Of a stretch of DNA of 64,000 nt, positions 1 through 11,280 are shown one piece after another (the first letter of the stretch is position 1; every line of letters begins with the position of its first letter). The notes below the pieces were generated by a model. It ran no database searches and was not told the origin of the DNA. It worked only from the letters and a program-made list of their open reading frames with translations. This DNA comes from Eucalyptus grandis (Eukaryota; Streptophyta; Magnoliopsida; Myrtales; Myrtaceae). Where the stretch lies: contig NC_052612.1 in the NCBI RefSeq assembly GCF_016545825.1, positions 40,531,738 to 40,595,737 of the forward strand. The letters are read 5' to 3'. A program made the position numbers and the translations under genes.

Positions 1-3000
1 AAGGATTGACATGTTGTGCTCTTATTCGCTCCAACTCCATTGCCACCTCTTTCATGGTAGGTCGATTCCTTCCATTCGAGTTCAAGCATCTCTTTGCCAA
101 ATTTGCAACTCCCAGAATCTCTTCTTCTTGACTTTGCTTTATCAGTCCAGCATCAACGATGTCAAGAAGGTGGTTTTCCTCCATTGACTCGATAAAATAC
201 ACCGCTAAACTTCTGCCATCTTCCGCCCTCATTGCAGAGATTGGCTTTTGCCCCGTTAATAGCTCAACTAGGACTACCCCAAAACTATAGACATCGCTCT
301 TGTCTGTGAATTGGCATGTTTGGAAATACTCAGGGTCTAAGTACCCAATTGTTCCTTTGACCATTGTGGTCAAGTGAGTTTGATCGATGGCAATCGATCT
401 CGAAGTTCCAAAATCTGCTACTTTGGCCCGGTACTGGTCATCCAAGAGGATATTTGAAGACTTCACATCTCGATGGTAAATGGGTATGGCCGCGGTGAAG
501 TGCAAATAGGAAAGAGCTCCGGCAACCTCGGTGGCAATCCTCATTCTCATTCCCCATGACATTGGAAATTCTTCGATTGGATTATGCAAATGCTGAAAAG
601 AGTTCCATTTGAAATAAATTCATACACCAAAAGTGGAACCTCCATCTCCAAACAACACCCCAACAATTTGACGATGTTACGATGATTAATTTGTGAGAGA
701 ATCATAACTTCATTGATAAATTGTTCAACTTGTCCTTCATCTACAATTCTCGACCTTTTGACTGCAACAATCCTTCCATCTGTTAACATTCCCTTGTAGA
801 CAGTTCCTTGACCACCTTGACCGAGTATCCTGTTGTCATTGAAATGATCCGTAGCTTTCTCTAACTCTTTCGAAGTGAACAATTTGCTTTTTTCCATATG
901 ACTGCCCTCGTCATAAGATAGCTGTTGTAACAAAAAACCGCCATTTCGTTTGAAGAACTTCTCTTTAAGCTTGATTTCATGCCGCCTCTTTATGAATTTG
1001 TAGAACCACCACGATAATCCCAGAAAGAATACGGCTCCAAAACCACTGCCCACACCTTCATGACAAAAGTCGAGAACAATTGCTTTAGGGAAATCTCTAA
1101 TTTCTTCGAGGTAACTAAGATCATTACACATTTTTCCCGTTAAATTTGAACATTAGAAGATAAGTCACTACACTTCTGCTCGATTCAATAGCATTTAGCC
1201 TCTCGAATGAAAAGAAAACAAAACAGTTGCGTCATGAATTAAGGAGAAATATGTAGGAGCAGAAGTATTGTGAATTATCAGAACTTTTAGACCTACATTG
1301 ACAAATGATCTAGAGCATAACATTTACCTATTATGGCCACGTTATTGTTGTTGTCTACACAGTCATATGAACCAGGTCGGTTCACACACTTCCCCGGGCA
1401 GTAAGTGGCATTTGGGTTTAAGCACTCATTTATATCTGCCAACAATCAAAAAGGTTACAAACAACAATTTTAGAGCACTGTCAAAATGCTATAGACAACC
1501 CTTTTTCTTGTAGTATGTGCATAAGTAATTTATCCCTTAATGGACCGAGCACATATATAGCAGTTAGACTACATGAATGCCGTGTGAGATGAATTAGGAT
1601 GAAATGGACAGAGCTTAGACAAATGAAGAAAGCATACAACATAGAGCAGAGCTAGACAGAACAGTTCAATGAATTTTTTCCTGGTTCACTGTCTGTATTC
1701 TAATCCAGTTCCTCGTCCAATTACAGTTTTCCAAAGGTACGATGTAGAGTGAAAAGATCTGATATATAATGACGCTAATCCAACTTACTCGTTCGGGTAA
1801 GCAAATCAATCAACATATAAATGAAAAGAATATCAGGTCCGTCTCACCTTTGCATCCATCTTTTATATAGGGATTACCGGCAAAGCCAGACCTGCAACGA
1901 CATTGCACGTAAAGTCTGGGGTTATCAGAACCGTAGTAAAGTAGTCGCGGTGGTCGCACCAGTAGCTGGTCGTAAGATTGTATAGGTAAAGATCATTTGA
2001 AATCGGCATGTGTACGAACACTTCATCGGAGATACCCCATTCAAGAGTCACGGGCACATGCGACGGTAAGGTTCGTGTATCGGTCATGTTGCTAGGGAAG
2101 TCGTACCCCGACGTGATCCACTAAGAAAGCGTACCTGCATTTGTGTGGACGGTTCATTGGGATTAATTTTGACTCAGTTTTCCCATAAGGCCTTCATATG
2201 AACCACCAACATGAGATAGGTGACTTCAACCCCCACTGACAATAATATTTCCCGATTGGGTAGTCCTAATGTACTAGTCTTACTTAAAATACAAATTTTG
2301 ATTTAATGACAGCTAAATATAACAAACATTTTCTTTTTGAGTAGAAATTCCAACTTAACCGAGTTGATTCCGGATCAACTGAATTTGACTAACCTCACGC
2401 CGGAGACACTAAGACCCCAAATCGAAGTCCAAGCAGGGTGGCTTAACATTCAGATCATTTTCTCACTTAAAGGTGTGATAATCAGACTGGCATTGTATGC
2501 TTAAATCAGAGATTCAAAACTTTCAATTCGGTAAAGCTTTAACATTACCTGCACGATCCATCGGTGCCCATCGATGAACCATTCTCTGTCTTGAAATCCA
2601 CCGAATACGCCTGTAGCCCGAAGGGGATCGTGTTCATGCAGCAACCAATCCCATTCCAGCAGTCGTCCTGGCTGGCAGTCTGGCTGGCAGTCCCGTCGCA
2701 TGTCGACCTGCAGCCAACGACTGCTGACATCATGCTGGGGCTGACCATAATACGCCAGGTTGTTGCACCCTCCAGATACGAACACGTTCTTTGTGTGCGA
2801 ATACATGAAGGAACTCCCGTTCAAGTTCAACGACGTCGAGGTGTTGCCGCTCACTGCTCTGCCCGTGCAGTTTGGCAGGTTCGGCTCAGAGTAGAAGACT
2901 GGCTGAAAGACCTCAATGAATCCGTCGAAGCCTCCGTAGTTCTCCGGTAGGGAAATGTTGAGCACTGTCACATTCATGAGGTTCTTCAGCGTGGCAACAG

Positions 3001-3235
3001 GGGTGCTGTTGCCGCCAGGGTGGCACTCGATTTCATAGTGTTCATCCAGGAAGCAGCCGGACCCGATCCCGAACGGGTATGGTACCGTCAAGTTGCCACA
3101 TGTGGCGGTGCAGTTGGGCAGGGCCACCGGGGGTGGCGGGTCTACTGCTGCGGCGATCAACGGCAGCAGAAAGAGAAGGCAATAAAGAGCGACCAGCTTG
3201 AACGCCATTCGCAGTATCATCGTGATCATCATCAT
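1..3235 (-). pseudogene. Wall-associated-kinase-like receptor, unit 1, decayed and cut by window edge
   Basis: Reading the minus strand from 3235: a signal peptide (MAFKLVALYCLLFLL region), then the cysteine-rich galacturonan-binding WAK domain (CTATCGNLTVPYPFGIGSGC), a second extracellular exon near 2130-1855 ending in CRSGFAGNPYIKDGC, a calcium-binding EGF exon (1435-1328, DINECLNPN), then from about 1131 a membrane segment and a Ser/Thr kinase with [25 protein letters not shown] and DFGTS. Members of this family sit in the plasma membrane, contact pectin and signal inward. This copy looks dead: the first exon changes frame near 2735, the second near 1970, and the kinase loses one base near 596 so that the frame ends shortly after [10 protein letters not shown]. 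The gene continues past the left edge. The intact VAVK lysine and HRD/DFG motifs suggest fairly recent decay. The alternative, sequencing errors, would need three independent errors. Confidence 0.85.
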
Positions 3236-4696
3236 TTTGTTTCGATTCGTTGGTTTGTATGATTTGCTCCAAATGGGTAGAAGCTGAGAATAAATAGAGG
3301 ATTGGTCAGCGCTTCCAACGTTGACGGTGCCGATAACTTGTAGATGTTAGCTTACTCTATGCATGACGATATTTGTAATGATTCCTTCCCCGGTACGAGT
3401 TTTTGGTTCGGATTGTTTAACGATGTTTTCCAGTGCACTACTGAGTGCCTGGTCAATGCGGGCGCCGAGCTGGTTCGCCGTCTGGTCATTAATCAAATAG
3501 CAATTTATATCCATAGTTGGGATTCGGGATAGAGATTATCTGCATAAAAATTTCTAGGCCGGCCTAAGTCTGACTTTTCCGTGAGCCCAAGCCAATGTTG
3601 GGGTACTTGCCGGAGTCGCTCTCCTTCCGACCATGACGACCTGAGCTCCAACAACTTCCATTCCTGACGCGTGCTCCGTTAATTCCCTGCTCCCATCTCA
3701 GCACCTTGACCTTTTCCAAGCCAGGACATGCGATTCCATGAGAAGCTTTGATCAGGCATCGTAGACTGGGCATGAAACCTTTTTCATCTGTCCATTTTTC
3801 CTGAACAAATACGCAAGGCGAATACTAGACACACTCCCAAGCTAAAAATGTTTATACTTCTTGACAGGTCTCGGCCATCCACACAGTTCGTAGATGTCAG
3901 TTTTTCAGTCATGCCTCAGGCCAAGGCGCCCTCTGTCAGTGGCCGTCCTGCGTAAGTTCATAATTTTCCAATACAAAGCGTCATAAATTGCAAAACTCTG
4001 CTATTTTAGACACGTCTCATTAAGGATAATTTTTTTTTTTTTTTTTATAATTTGTACAGCCGGTCCCTAACGGAGAAACCAACACTTAAGACACCAAATG
4101 CCTCCACTAGGTTTTGAACCCCTCACATTTGAGGAAGGATCATTGAAGCTCTTATCCAGTAGAGCCACCACGGCCGGTGGTTATTACGCTTTACGCCAGA
4201 GTGTGACGAGGACATCGCGTCCTTTCGGTACCATAGAAGTCTACATGTCTCCCTCACTTCATGGCAAAAAGATGATGAAAAATCACCAGCCATTATCCCT
4301 GCAAATGGAGGAGATATCTGGTGGCTTAAGTCGGGGAAGTCGGGTTTACTGTTCGGTTCTCTGAAGTACAGAGCAACCCCAAGAAAGCTCATCCCCTCTA
4401 GCCTTTGAAACACACAAGCAATTCAATAAGAATTTCCTTGCGTCCTTGGTGTTCCTTTTCCATAAAAAGCCCACACACATTTGCATATTAACACCAAAAA
4501 CTAGCAGCGGTATCAGGGCTCAAATATTGCAAAACCGAGGACCAAGTCACAGACATATTTACTAAAGCGCTACTATAAGTCGAGTTTGAAACGCTTCGAA
4601 GCATGCCGGAGTATCGCGAAAACTAATCATGGATGAGCGTTGAAAACTGGTCGATTCTTAATATTGTACTCACTCTTTGGTAGTGGTAGGTAAATT
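3236..4696. other. Spacer between unit-1 WAK and SDR copies
   Basis: This is the promoter side of the dead WAK and the 3' side of the dead SDR. It aligns with 16301-17770 in unit 2. No gene is visible. It contains the SINE listed separately. Relative to unit 2, about 330 bp have been lost near 4690, which takes away the SDR stop codon and 3' trailer. Confidence 0.7.
4030..4187 (-). mobile_element. tRNA-derived SINE with poly(A) tail
   Basis: On the minus strand this begins near GGCCGTGGTGGCTCTACTGG, which resembles an RNA polymerase III A box. About 40 bases on comes GGTTCAAAACC, a close B-box match, then a body of about 70 bases, and it ends in a 17-base poly(A) run (poly-T at 4030-4046 on the plus strand). 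The corresponding place in unit 2 (near 16895) has no such sequence, so it looks like an insertion after the duplication. Its 5' boundary and target duplication are not clear. Confidence 0.65.
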
Positions 4697-7600
4697 TCAG
4701 ACAGACAGCCGTTGGGACTAAAACCCAAAAAGTGCAGCGTTCATTCCAAACTCTCGCGCATTCCTTCGTATCATCTGCAAGGCTCGACATCCTTCAATGC
4801 GTACACTGGCTATAGGATGCAAAGTTCTTGGTGGTGTTGAACGGTACATCAGCTCAGACAGAGCAAAATAGGGAATTTCTTGCCCCTAACCAACAAGAAT
4901 ATGTAGCAAGATACATTTTGCTGCTAAGCAGTGGCCAAATGAAAATTGACCAAAAAAAGAGTGACATGCACATCTTTCTTGAGGGAGACACTGCAAAAAA
5001 TGCCCATGTCTGTCAATTAACATTTTGTTCCCCTTTTCTTTTTTCTGGTTAAGCAGTCTATGACTTGATTCCATAATGAATAGATGTCACACCCCAAAAC
5101 CATCGAAAATGGGGATGACATGGCTGTCTTTCCGACGGAAGGATGCAGTCTCAAATCATCAAAGTCCAACTCCAAAAGTCCCCCGTTGATATCATTCATA
5201 CTACTCAACACTAATTGAAGAACTTGAAAAAGATTAGAAAATAGGAAGGTGAGCAACCACAGCTCAATGAGTAGTGCATCTCTTCTAAACAAATTGAACA
5301 TTTATTATGCACATTTACAAACATGATGTCACCATTTATCAATCCCAAAAATAGAGTACCATATACGCAAATTATCAAAAGTAAATAATATCAACAAACC
5401 TTTTTTTCCGTATAAATCAATAAAATATCAATTCACAATAACAAATCAATCGATGGTCTATCGATGGGCAAATTCCATTTAACCAACAAATGGTCCATTC
5501 TATAAATTAACCACATCACGATGGTCCATTCTATAAATAAATCTCATAGTCCAATAACCAAATATGCTTAAATATCTAGTCATGGTCACGCATAACGCCA
5601 CGTGACAAGCAATCAAATATTTTAGTCTCCACTAGTGCATACCCACAAGTTCCTCACTAGGCAACAAAGATATTTCATCCACAATCCACAAAAATCAAAT
5701 CCACAAAATCAAATCATATTTTCATTTCATATATCACCAAAACTTTTGCAACTCAAATTATACACCGTCAAAATGCTTTTCATAAAACATTTTCAAATCA
5801 TTTAAAGACTTGTCTCATAAATCGCTTTTACAAACCGAATCAAATTAAATGTCTTTCATAAAGAATTTCACAAATCGATATCTCTATAACATTCCATAAA
5901 ACCATTTCAAAATCAAAAGCTTTTCATAAAAAAGTTTCACAAACCCAAAATACATAATATTTCTCAACTATGTTCCTCAAACGGAATATATTTTTCCACC
6001 AATCAATTTTTACACTATTCACGAACACCAAAAAGTAGCAAATGTCCAATTCAAATTTTATGTAACAACCATACTTATTCATATATCATAACATATTAAA
6101 TCCTTATCATTTTGAATACATGAGTTTATAAATTGTTAAAATAGATAGCACCACTCATTTGGAAAAACTGGAAATCTACTTATAGTGATTACTCAAGTCG
6201 ACGCACTCGAATTCCTATCATTTCCTATCATTTAATCGAAAAACTATATCAAAATTCAAGTAAATCACTGCTCCAATGAACAACTCAATAATCTATACTT
6301 ATTCGTTGATGAAATGACACCTTTGCACTAACAAAACAGCTCGCTCACAGCGGAAACCTATTGTTGTCCCATGCACAACTCACGCTAAACTTTTCGAGCC
6401 ATAATTTCCTCCTCCACATACATCCATTTCAAGCAAGTGTGCAGTCCATAGAAAGCCGTTTTAATATATTACAACAACCCAGCTCAGCCATCCAAAACCT
6501 CACCAAAAACAGCTGAAATTCAGGCCCGAAGTTTGCCGTTCAGAATTGCATGTGAGGAACTTTGAAATTTTGTTCCAAACAAATCATAAACTCAAATTGA
6601 GATCCGTAAAATACTACAGCTTCATGACACCTTAAACTATCATTTCTCTATATATTTGCTGCCCAAAGACTCAAAAATCAGGACTTCACCACACAAATCT
6701 CTAAAAATTCCGAATTTCAAGTCATAAGTCTGAAACTACTTTGATTGAACAAGCGAGGGGTGCAAGCATTTATCAGGACATTACGATATGAAGTTGAGTC
6801 AGCTTGGCGAGGTTCCTGTGGCACAAAATCCTCTTCTTTATTCCTCTTCCTTCTTCTCCTTCTTCCTTCTCTTCTTTCTCTCTTCTCCCAAAGGCTCTCG
6901 GTCACTTTAAGAACCGAGCATCCCCTTCTCTTCCCTTTTCTTCGAATTTTCAACCTTTCTTTTCTTTCCTTTTTTTTTTTAATTTGGTCCACAAATGCCA
7001 ATATTACAATAGAAATGAACGGAGTAACTCTGTTCTGTTTTCCCAGAAAACCGAATTTTCTTTCGCCCAATAACATTGACAGGAAGGCAGAGGACAATTG
7101 TTCCTCTAATTTCATGTGTTTGGGGGCGATGTCTATTGAATCTCTGGTCCATGTCCTCTTTAATTTTTCATCTATTAGTGATCAACTCTTAGATTTATCT
7201 CAGCAGCCGTAATCCACTAGATTATCTACTTTTTATATTCTCAGAAAAGGTCATTCTCAAGCAAGAAAAATTCAATAATGTAGAAAAGAAGAAAAGGAGA
7301 CCTAAAGCGCATAATGCAATGATCATAACATAGAAACAATTTTATTTACCTTTAGAAGGATCCAACATCCAAAATCCTCTCATCCTGCCATTTGACAGCC
7401 GCGAAAAAGCATAAAAAAGCCAACGCTGGTCATTCCACAATTTCAAATGGAACATAAAGCTAAACAATAATTCCAGGTCAACGGATTACCAAGTTTGATT
7501 CGACGCTACCAGGGTGCGCAGCTACACATAGTACTGAAATCTTTGCCTTATTATGAGTTTAGTGCTTAGAGCCTTCAGAAACATGAGCTGCATGTTTAAA

Positions 7601-9124
7601 AATATGTTGTGGGGGAAATTTAGCCTCATGGTGGACTGTTTTGTTCCACGATTGACCGATTCAAGTTTAGGTACATACCTGGGCTAGTTTGCTTGATCCG
7701 TAGGACATCAAGCTGCTGAACTTATGCTCTTCATTGGCACCGATTTTCCAGGACTTGGGTTCCACGGCTCCCCAGTGATGAACCTAGGTTTTCTTGAAGC
7801 TTAGTATTAATTCAACAAACATTCTGGATTTAATTTTATAGGTAATTCTTTTCAAAGTTCCAAAACGATCTTTTTATCTCAGACAACAGTTACTGTGGAA
7901 TTGACGTTAACGATGCTAGCAGAGTTGGCTTTGAGCATTGAGGGGAGCAGAAGAAGGGTGAGCAGCAAGGTGCCGATGTGATTAACTTAAATATACTTCT
8001 TGAGTCCATCCTCCAAAGATTGCCTCGGCTCTGCTATCGAAAGTAAACAGTCCAAGAAGAATATGCATTCTGTAAGTGTTTTATCTGGATCTAAGCTCAA
8101 TGCACTGATAAAAAGGAACTGACTGAGCGCGCATACATAGATGGGCAAAAGTAGAAGAGAACATGATTCAACACAACAGCAGGAAATTATGCCTCCCAGG
8201 AGAAGAATCCCGGCATTGTTGATGAGAATATGAAGGGGCTTTCCACTTTGATCCCACTCCACTGTGGATTGCCTGACTGAGCTAAGGGACAGCAAGTCCA
8301 GTTCCATCACCTGCATTTGGATCATTTCTCGTATTATTACTAGAGTCAGAGACAATCAACGATTTAAATGTCTGGAAAGAGTATCCAATCCGGTACAAAT
8401 GTCCTTTAAACCATCTGATATCAGTCAAGAAGACGACTATTGGACGTGTAACTAGACTACCGCCCCAGTGAAGGTCCATCACAAATTGCTTCCTTAAAGA
8501 TTGACTTAAAACGTCTTTTGCCAGTTCAGAGAACTTCATTAACTGAAAGCTTTGCTCAGTTTGATCTAATTCAACCATCAGGACCCAAGATGAAGCCTGT
8601 GCTAAACTTGGGTAATGAAACCCGACGTTGGTGATGAGGTGGTCGAATGCAGATCAGGGATGCTCACGTGCATAGCTGTCAAGACTCACAGTTTTGCTAT
8701 TTTACCTCGACATGCAGCGTCTTGATATCGCCAGTCTCTTTCCACCTTTTAGCAATCTTCTTTGCCCCATCAACTCTCTGGCAAGCCATTATCACATGTG
8801 CAGCGGCAAAAGCAAGTTCTCTGTAGAAAACATCCGTCAAACCTTTCCGGGCAATTAGATATCCTCCTCAACAGTCCTTTCCATTACCTCGTTCATTCAA
8901 GTTGAGATTTCATTTTAAAGAAACATACAAGCTACTGTTTCTTACTTTAGTTGATCCCCTTTTCGTCCTCTGATTCAAATATCGTTGGTTTGCTTCAGAA
9001 TCATACGGCCCTTCATTTTGAAACCGCACAACAATAGGGAGAATTCTGAGTTAGAGAGAGAGAGAGAGAGAGAGACCTGGCTATGTGATAATCAATGCCA
9101 CTGGTAGAGCCCGTGACGATCACA
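4697..9124 (-). pseudogene. FEY-type short-chain dehydrogenase/reductase, unit 1, decayed
   Basis: This is a copy of the intact gene at 17771-20436. Recognisable exons include a remnant of exon 1 (about 9075-9124), exon 2 (about 8717-8829, ELAFA...VIMACQRVD), exon 3 (about 8220-8310, PLHILINNAG) and the last exon (about 4700-4890). Disabling changes: exon 1 has lost everything 5' of the cofactor loop, replaced by a CT repeat; the loop itself reads TGSTSGID instead of TGSTSGIG; the last exon has an in-frame TGA at 4854-4856 where the intact copy has GGA; a short deletion follows, and the final codons with the stop are gone. A 1.9-kb solo LTR sits inside. A transcript from here is unlikely to give a working enzyme. 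Confidence 0.85.
5085..7008 (+). mobile_element. Solo LTR, Ty3/gypsy-like, 1924 bp
   Basis: The element starts TGTCACACCCC and ends ATATTACA, so it has the TG...CA ends of an LTR, and is flanked by the 5-bp direct repeat ATAGA at 5080-5084 and 7009-7013. Unit 2 has the uninterrupted target at about 18184-18193 with one ATAGA, which fixes the insertion precisely. A TATA-like CTATATAT lies near 6649 on the plus strand. No gag-pol coding sequence is present, so this is the solo LTR left by LTR-LTR recombination. The TGTCACACCCC start is common in plant Ty3 elements; the family assignment rests on that alone. Confidence 0.85.
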
Positions 9125-9143
9125 CGCCTCTCTCTCTCTCTAG
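9053..9143. repeat. GA and CT microsatellites
   Basis: (GA)n at about 9053-9075 and (CT)n at about 9126-9140 bracket the exon 1 remnant of the dead SDR. In unit 2 the matching CT tract is at 20440-20498, so slippage or recombination between CT tracts may have deleted most of exon 1 in unit 1. Confidence 0.7.
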
Positions 9144-9665
9144 TCAGTCATTGCATACTTTATCTTGATCACATCGATTGCACTGATCTATACAATTATA
9201 GTCAGTCATTGCATACCGTCGGTGTTTTTGCGGAAGCGTGTGTTTGATGTGTGTGCAAGTGTGTTTTGTGTGTGAACTTTCAAGAGGGCTAAGGAAAGAA
9301 CAATATGGATAACAAAATAATTTGCAGCAAGGGAACACAAGGGAACAACAAAACAAAGCTTTTTTAATTTAGTTGTAGTACAAAGTACAAAGGAAGGGGA
9401 GGAGCTTACCTTTTGCTCTACCTTTTACGCCCCCCTCCTTCCCTATTTATAGGGACACTCCACCGACCTAGCCCATCTTCTAGGAGTTTCTTTTACAATT
9501 TTTTTCTAGTCTTTTTAAGGCAAATATCTCTGCCATTTTCAGAGATAATTCCGTAGAGTCTTCTAAAGTTTTTCTTGAATTTTCTAGCTCATACTTATCT
9601 TAAAGTTTCTAGAAAATTGGATCAATAATTTAACACATACTTAACCTCGATCACATCGATTGCAC
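9142..9665. repeat. 58-bp tandem duplication split by an LTR
   Basis: AGTCAGTCATTGCATAC starts at 9142 and again at 9200, a period of 58 bp. The second copy is broken after its CATAC by the copia-type solo LTR and resumes at 9636 with CTTAACCTCGATCAC. Unit 2 has only one copy (about 20507). Confidence 0.7.
9217..9635 (-). mobile_element. Solo LTR, Ty1/copia-like, 419 bp
   Basis: On the minus strand the element begins TGTTAAATTATTGATCC, has a TATAAATAGGG promoter core (plus coordinates about 9440-9452), then a pyrimidine-rich R/U5-like part, and ends at 9217 in CACCGACG (a CA end mutated to CG would fit). It is flanked by the 5-bp direct repeat CATAC at 9212-9216 and 9636-9640. The single CATAC in unit 2 (near 20516) is the empty site. 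Length and layout fit a copia LTR. There is no internal coding region. Confidence 0.82.
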
Positions 9666-10422
9666 TGATCTTTATAATAATTTGATACCTCTTCATGTGA
9701 CAGAGTTGACCTGCTTTGGGCTTAACCTCACCAACTTGTTATTTGACTCGCCAGGAAATTTTATCAGCATTTAAAGGGAGGTCCCTTTTTGTCTTATTTC
9801 AGGAAGTCATCATCCAGACAGAGTCTCCAAACCAATTCCAATATAGGCTCAGTTTTATTCTGCGGAAAATATTGTGCTTCTTAAAAATGTTTTCGACTAA
9901 GCCATTTTTCAAAAAAATGACAATATTTTTTAGCATTCATCTAAAACTTGAAAATGAACTAGAAAATACTTTCCGCTATTTGGTTTGAAAAATTCGATTC
10001 GATTTCGCTTTGTGTACTTCTTTTTTCTATTTTTTATCTTTATTTTTTTTAAAAATTTTTTATTTTTTATTTTATTTTCTTTCTTATTTTCTTATTTTTT
10101 TCCTTATTTTTTTCTTTTCCTTCTTCTTCTTCAGTCGATTGTTGGCCATGGCAATGGCCAGCTGACCAACCTAAGCAAGCTCAAGCTAACCACTTGCCAA
10201 CCGGCAAGGCCCAAGCTCTCCACTCACTTGGCTCGCCAACTCGGCAAACGACAAGCTCAAGACCTCGAGCCTTGCTAGATTGGCAAGCCAACTCGCCGCT
10301 CGCCAAAGGCTTGCCAATCTAGTGAGCAACAAGATCGCTAGTGGCCGGTCACCGACAACTAGCCAAGATAAAAGGAAAAAAAATTATTAAAATTTGAAAT
10401 TTATGAAAAAAAAATAAAAAAA
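9636..10422. other. Intergenic, T-rich and simple sequence
   Basis: This holds the fading end of duplication unit 1 (to about 9855), a run of T-rich DNA at 10015-10130 that reads as poly-Phe, and a stretch at 10140-10370 made of repeated GGCAAG/CAAGCTC words. The latter resembles the GC-rich interior of the neighbouring MITE. No gene is supported. Confidence 0.6.
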
Positions 10423-11280
10423 GGGAAAATTCCAAAAAATATAGAAGTATTTCATTTTCTCAAATAAGAATTTAAAGTGGACATTATTTCAAATAAGGGT
10501 ACTACGCCTTGGTTATTTCAAATAAGGCTTGACATACTCATGGTTGTTTCAAATAAGGGCCCTAACCTCGCCAGTCGCCAATTGCCAGCCGCCTTAATTT
10601 TCCAACCGATCAAAGGCATTTTTGTCCAAATTTTCTTTTCTTTTTTCTTTTCCAGCATAGGCCAACGGCCACTAGGAAGGGCCGGCGAGGGCCTACAAGC
10701 ACTCGTCGGCAGTGGGCTAGGCCTACAAGCCCTCACTGACCATAAGTGAGGCTAACCCTCACCAAACCCTTACAAGCGGCCGATGCAGTCAGCGAGCCCT
10801 TGTCTACCACAGGCAAGACCACCCTCACCAAATCTGGCAAGGGTTGGCCTCACCTTGGGGCTAGCAAGGGTTGACATCGTGGATGGCCACGAGGGGCGAC
10901 CCCCCTAGGGCAGGGGTCGCCTCGTCCAGGCGAGGCCATTTTTCACCTATGGCCAACATCAGTGGCCCTCACTGCATTGGGCCGAGGCAACCCTTGCCTA
11001 GCCCTCTATGAGCATCGCCAATGGCTAGTCGACATTTAGCGAAGATGAAGAAGAACTAGAAAAAAGGAAAGGAACAAAAAAAGAAAAAAAAAGGAAATGG
11101 TAAATGACAAAAATATCCTTGACCGCCATATAGTCAAACCCTTATTTGAAACCGATATAATCACTTTAGGTGGTTATTAAACAAGATTTGCTTCAAACCC
11201 TTATTTGAGAAAAGTAACGGCACTTCAAGCCTCTATTTAAGAAAATAAGGACACTCTAGGCCCTTTTTTGGAATTTTCCC
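10423..11280. mobile_element. Foldback/MITE-like element, 858 bp, GC-rich core
   Basis: The left end GGGAAAATTCCAAAAAA is matched by the reverse complement of the right end (TTTTTTGGAATTTTCCC at 11264-11280). Just inside, CTCAAATAAG on the left faces CTTATTTGAG on the right. CAAATAAGG words recur five or more times. Both ends abut A-runs, so a target duplication of A residues is possible but cannot be separated from simple sequence. The core (10560-11040) is GC-rich with GGCGAGGCC-type words. It codes for nothing recognisable. Confidence 0.72.

Larger units (their letters stand above)
1..9855. repeat. Tandem segmental duplication, unit 1 (WAK + SDR)
   Basis: The whole stretch aligns by eye with 13200-20690, same order and orientation, at high identity in exons, introns and spacers. 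The offset between units is about 13.1 kb in the WAK part and falls to about 11.2 kb after 7014, because unit 1 carries a 1.9-kb insertion. The left boundary lies outside the window. Homology fades after about 9855. Confidence 0.88.

Noticed and set aside
4100..4187. tRNA gene
   Set aside because: Box-like words are present but the cloverleaf cannot be formed and a poly(A) tail follows; a SINE fits better.
6745..7212. Leu/Ser/Phe-rich frame of 155 codons on the plus strand
   Set aside because: It is CT-rich simple sequence inside and beyond the end of the solo LTR; it crosses the LTR border and has no family features.
9985..10278. Poly-Phe/Leu frame
   Set aside because: T-rich simple sequence read as protein.
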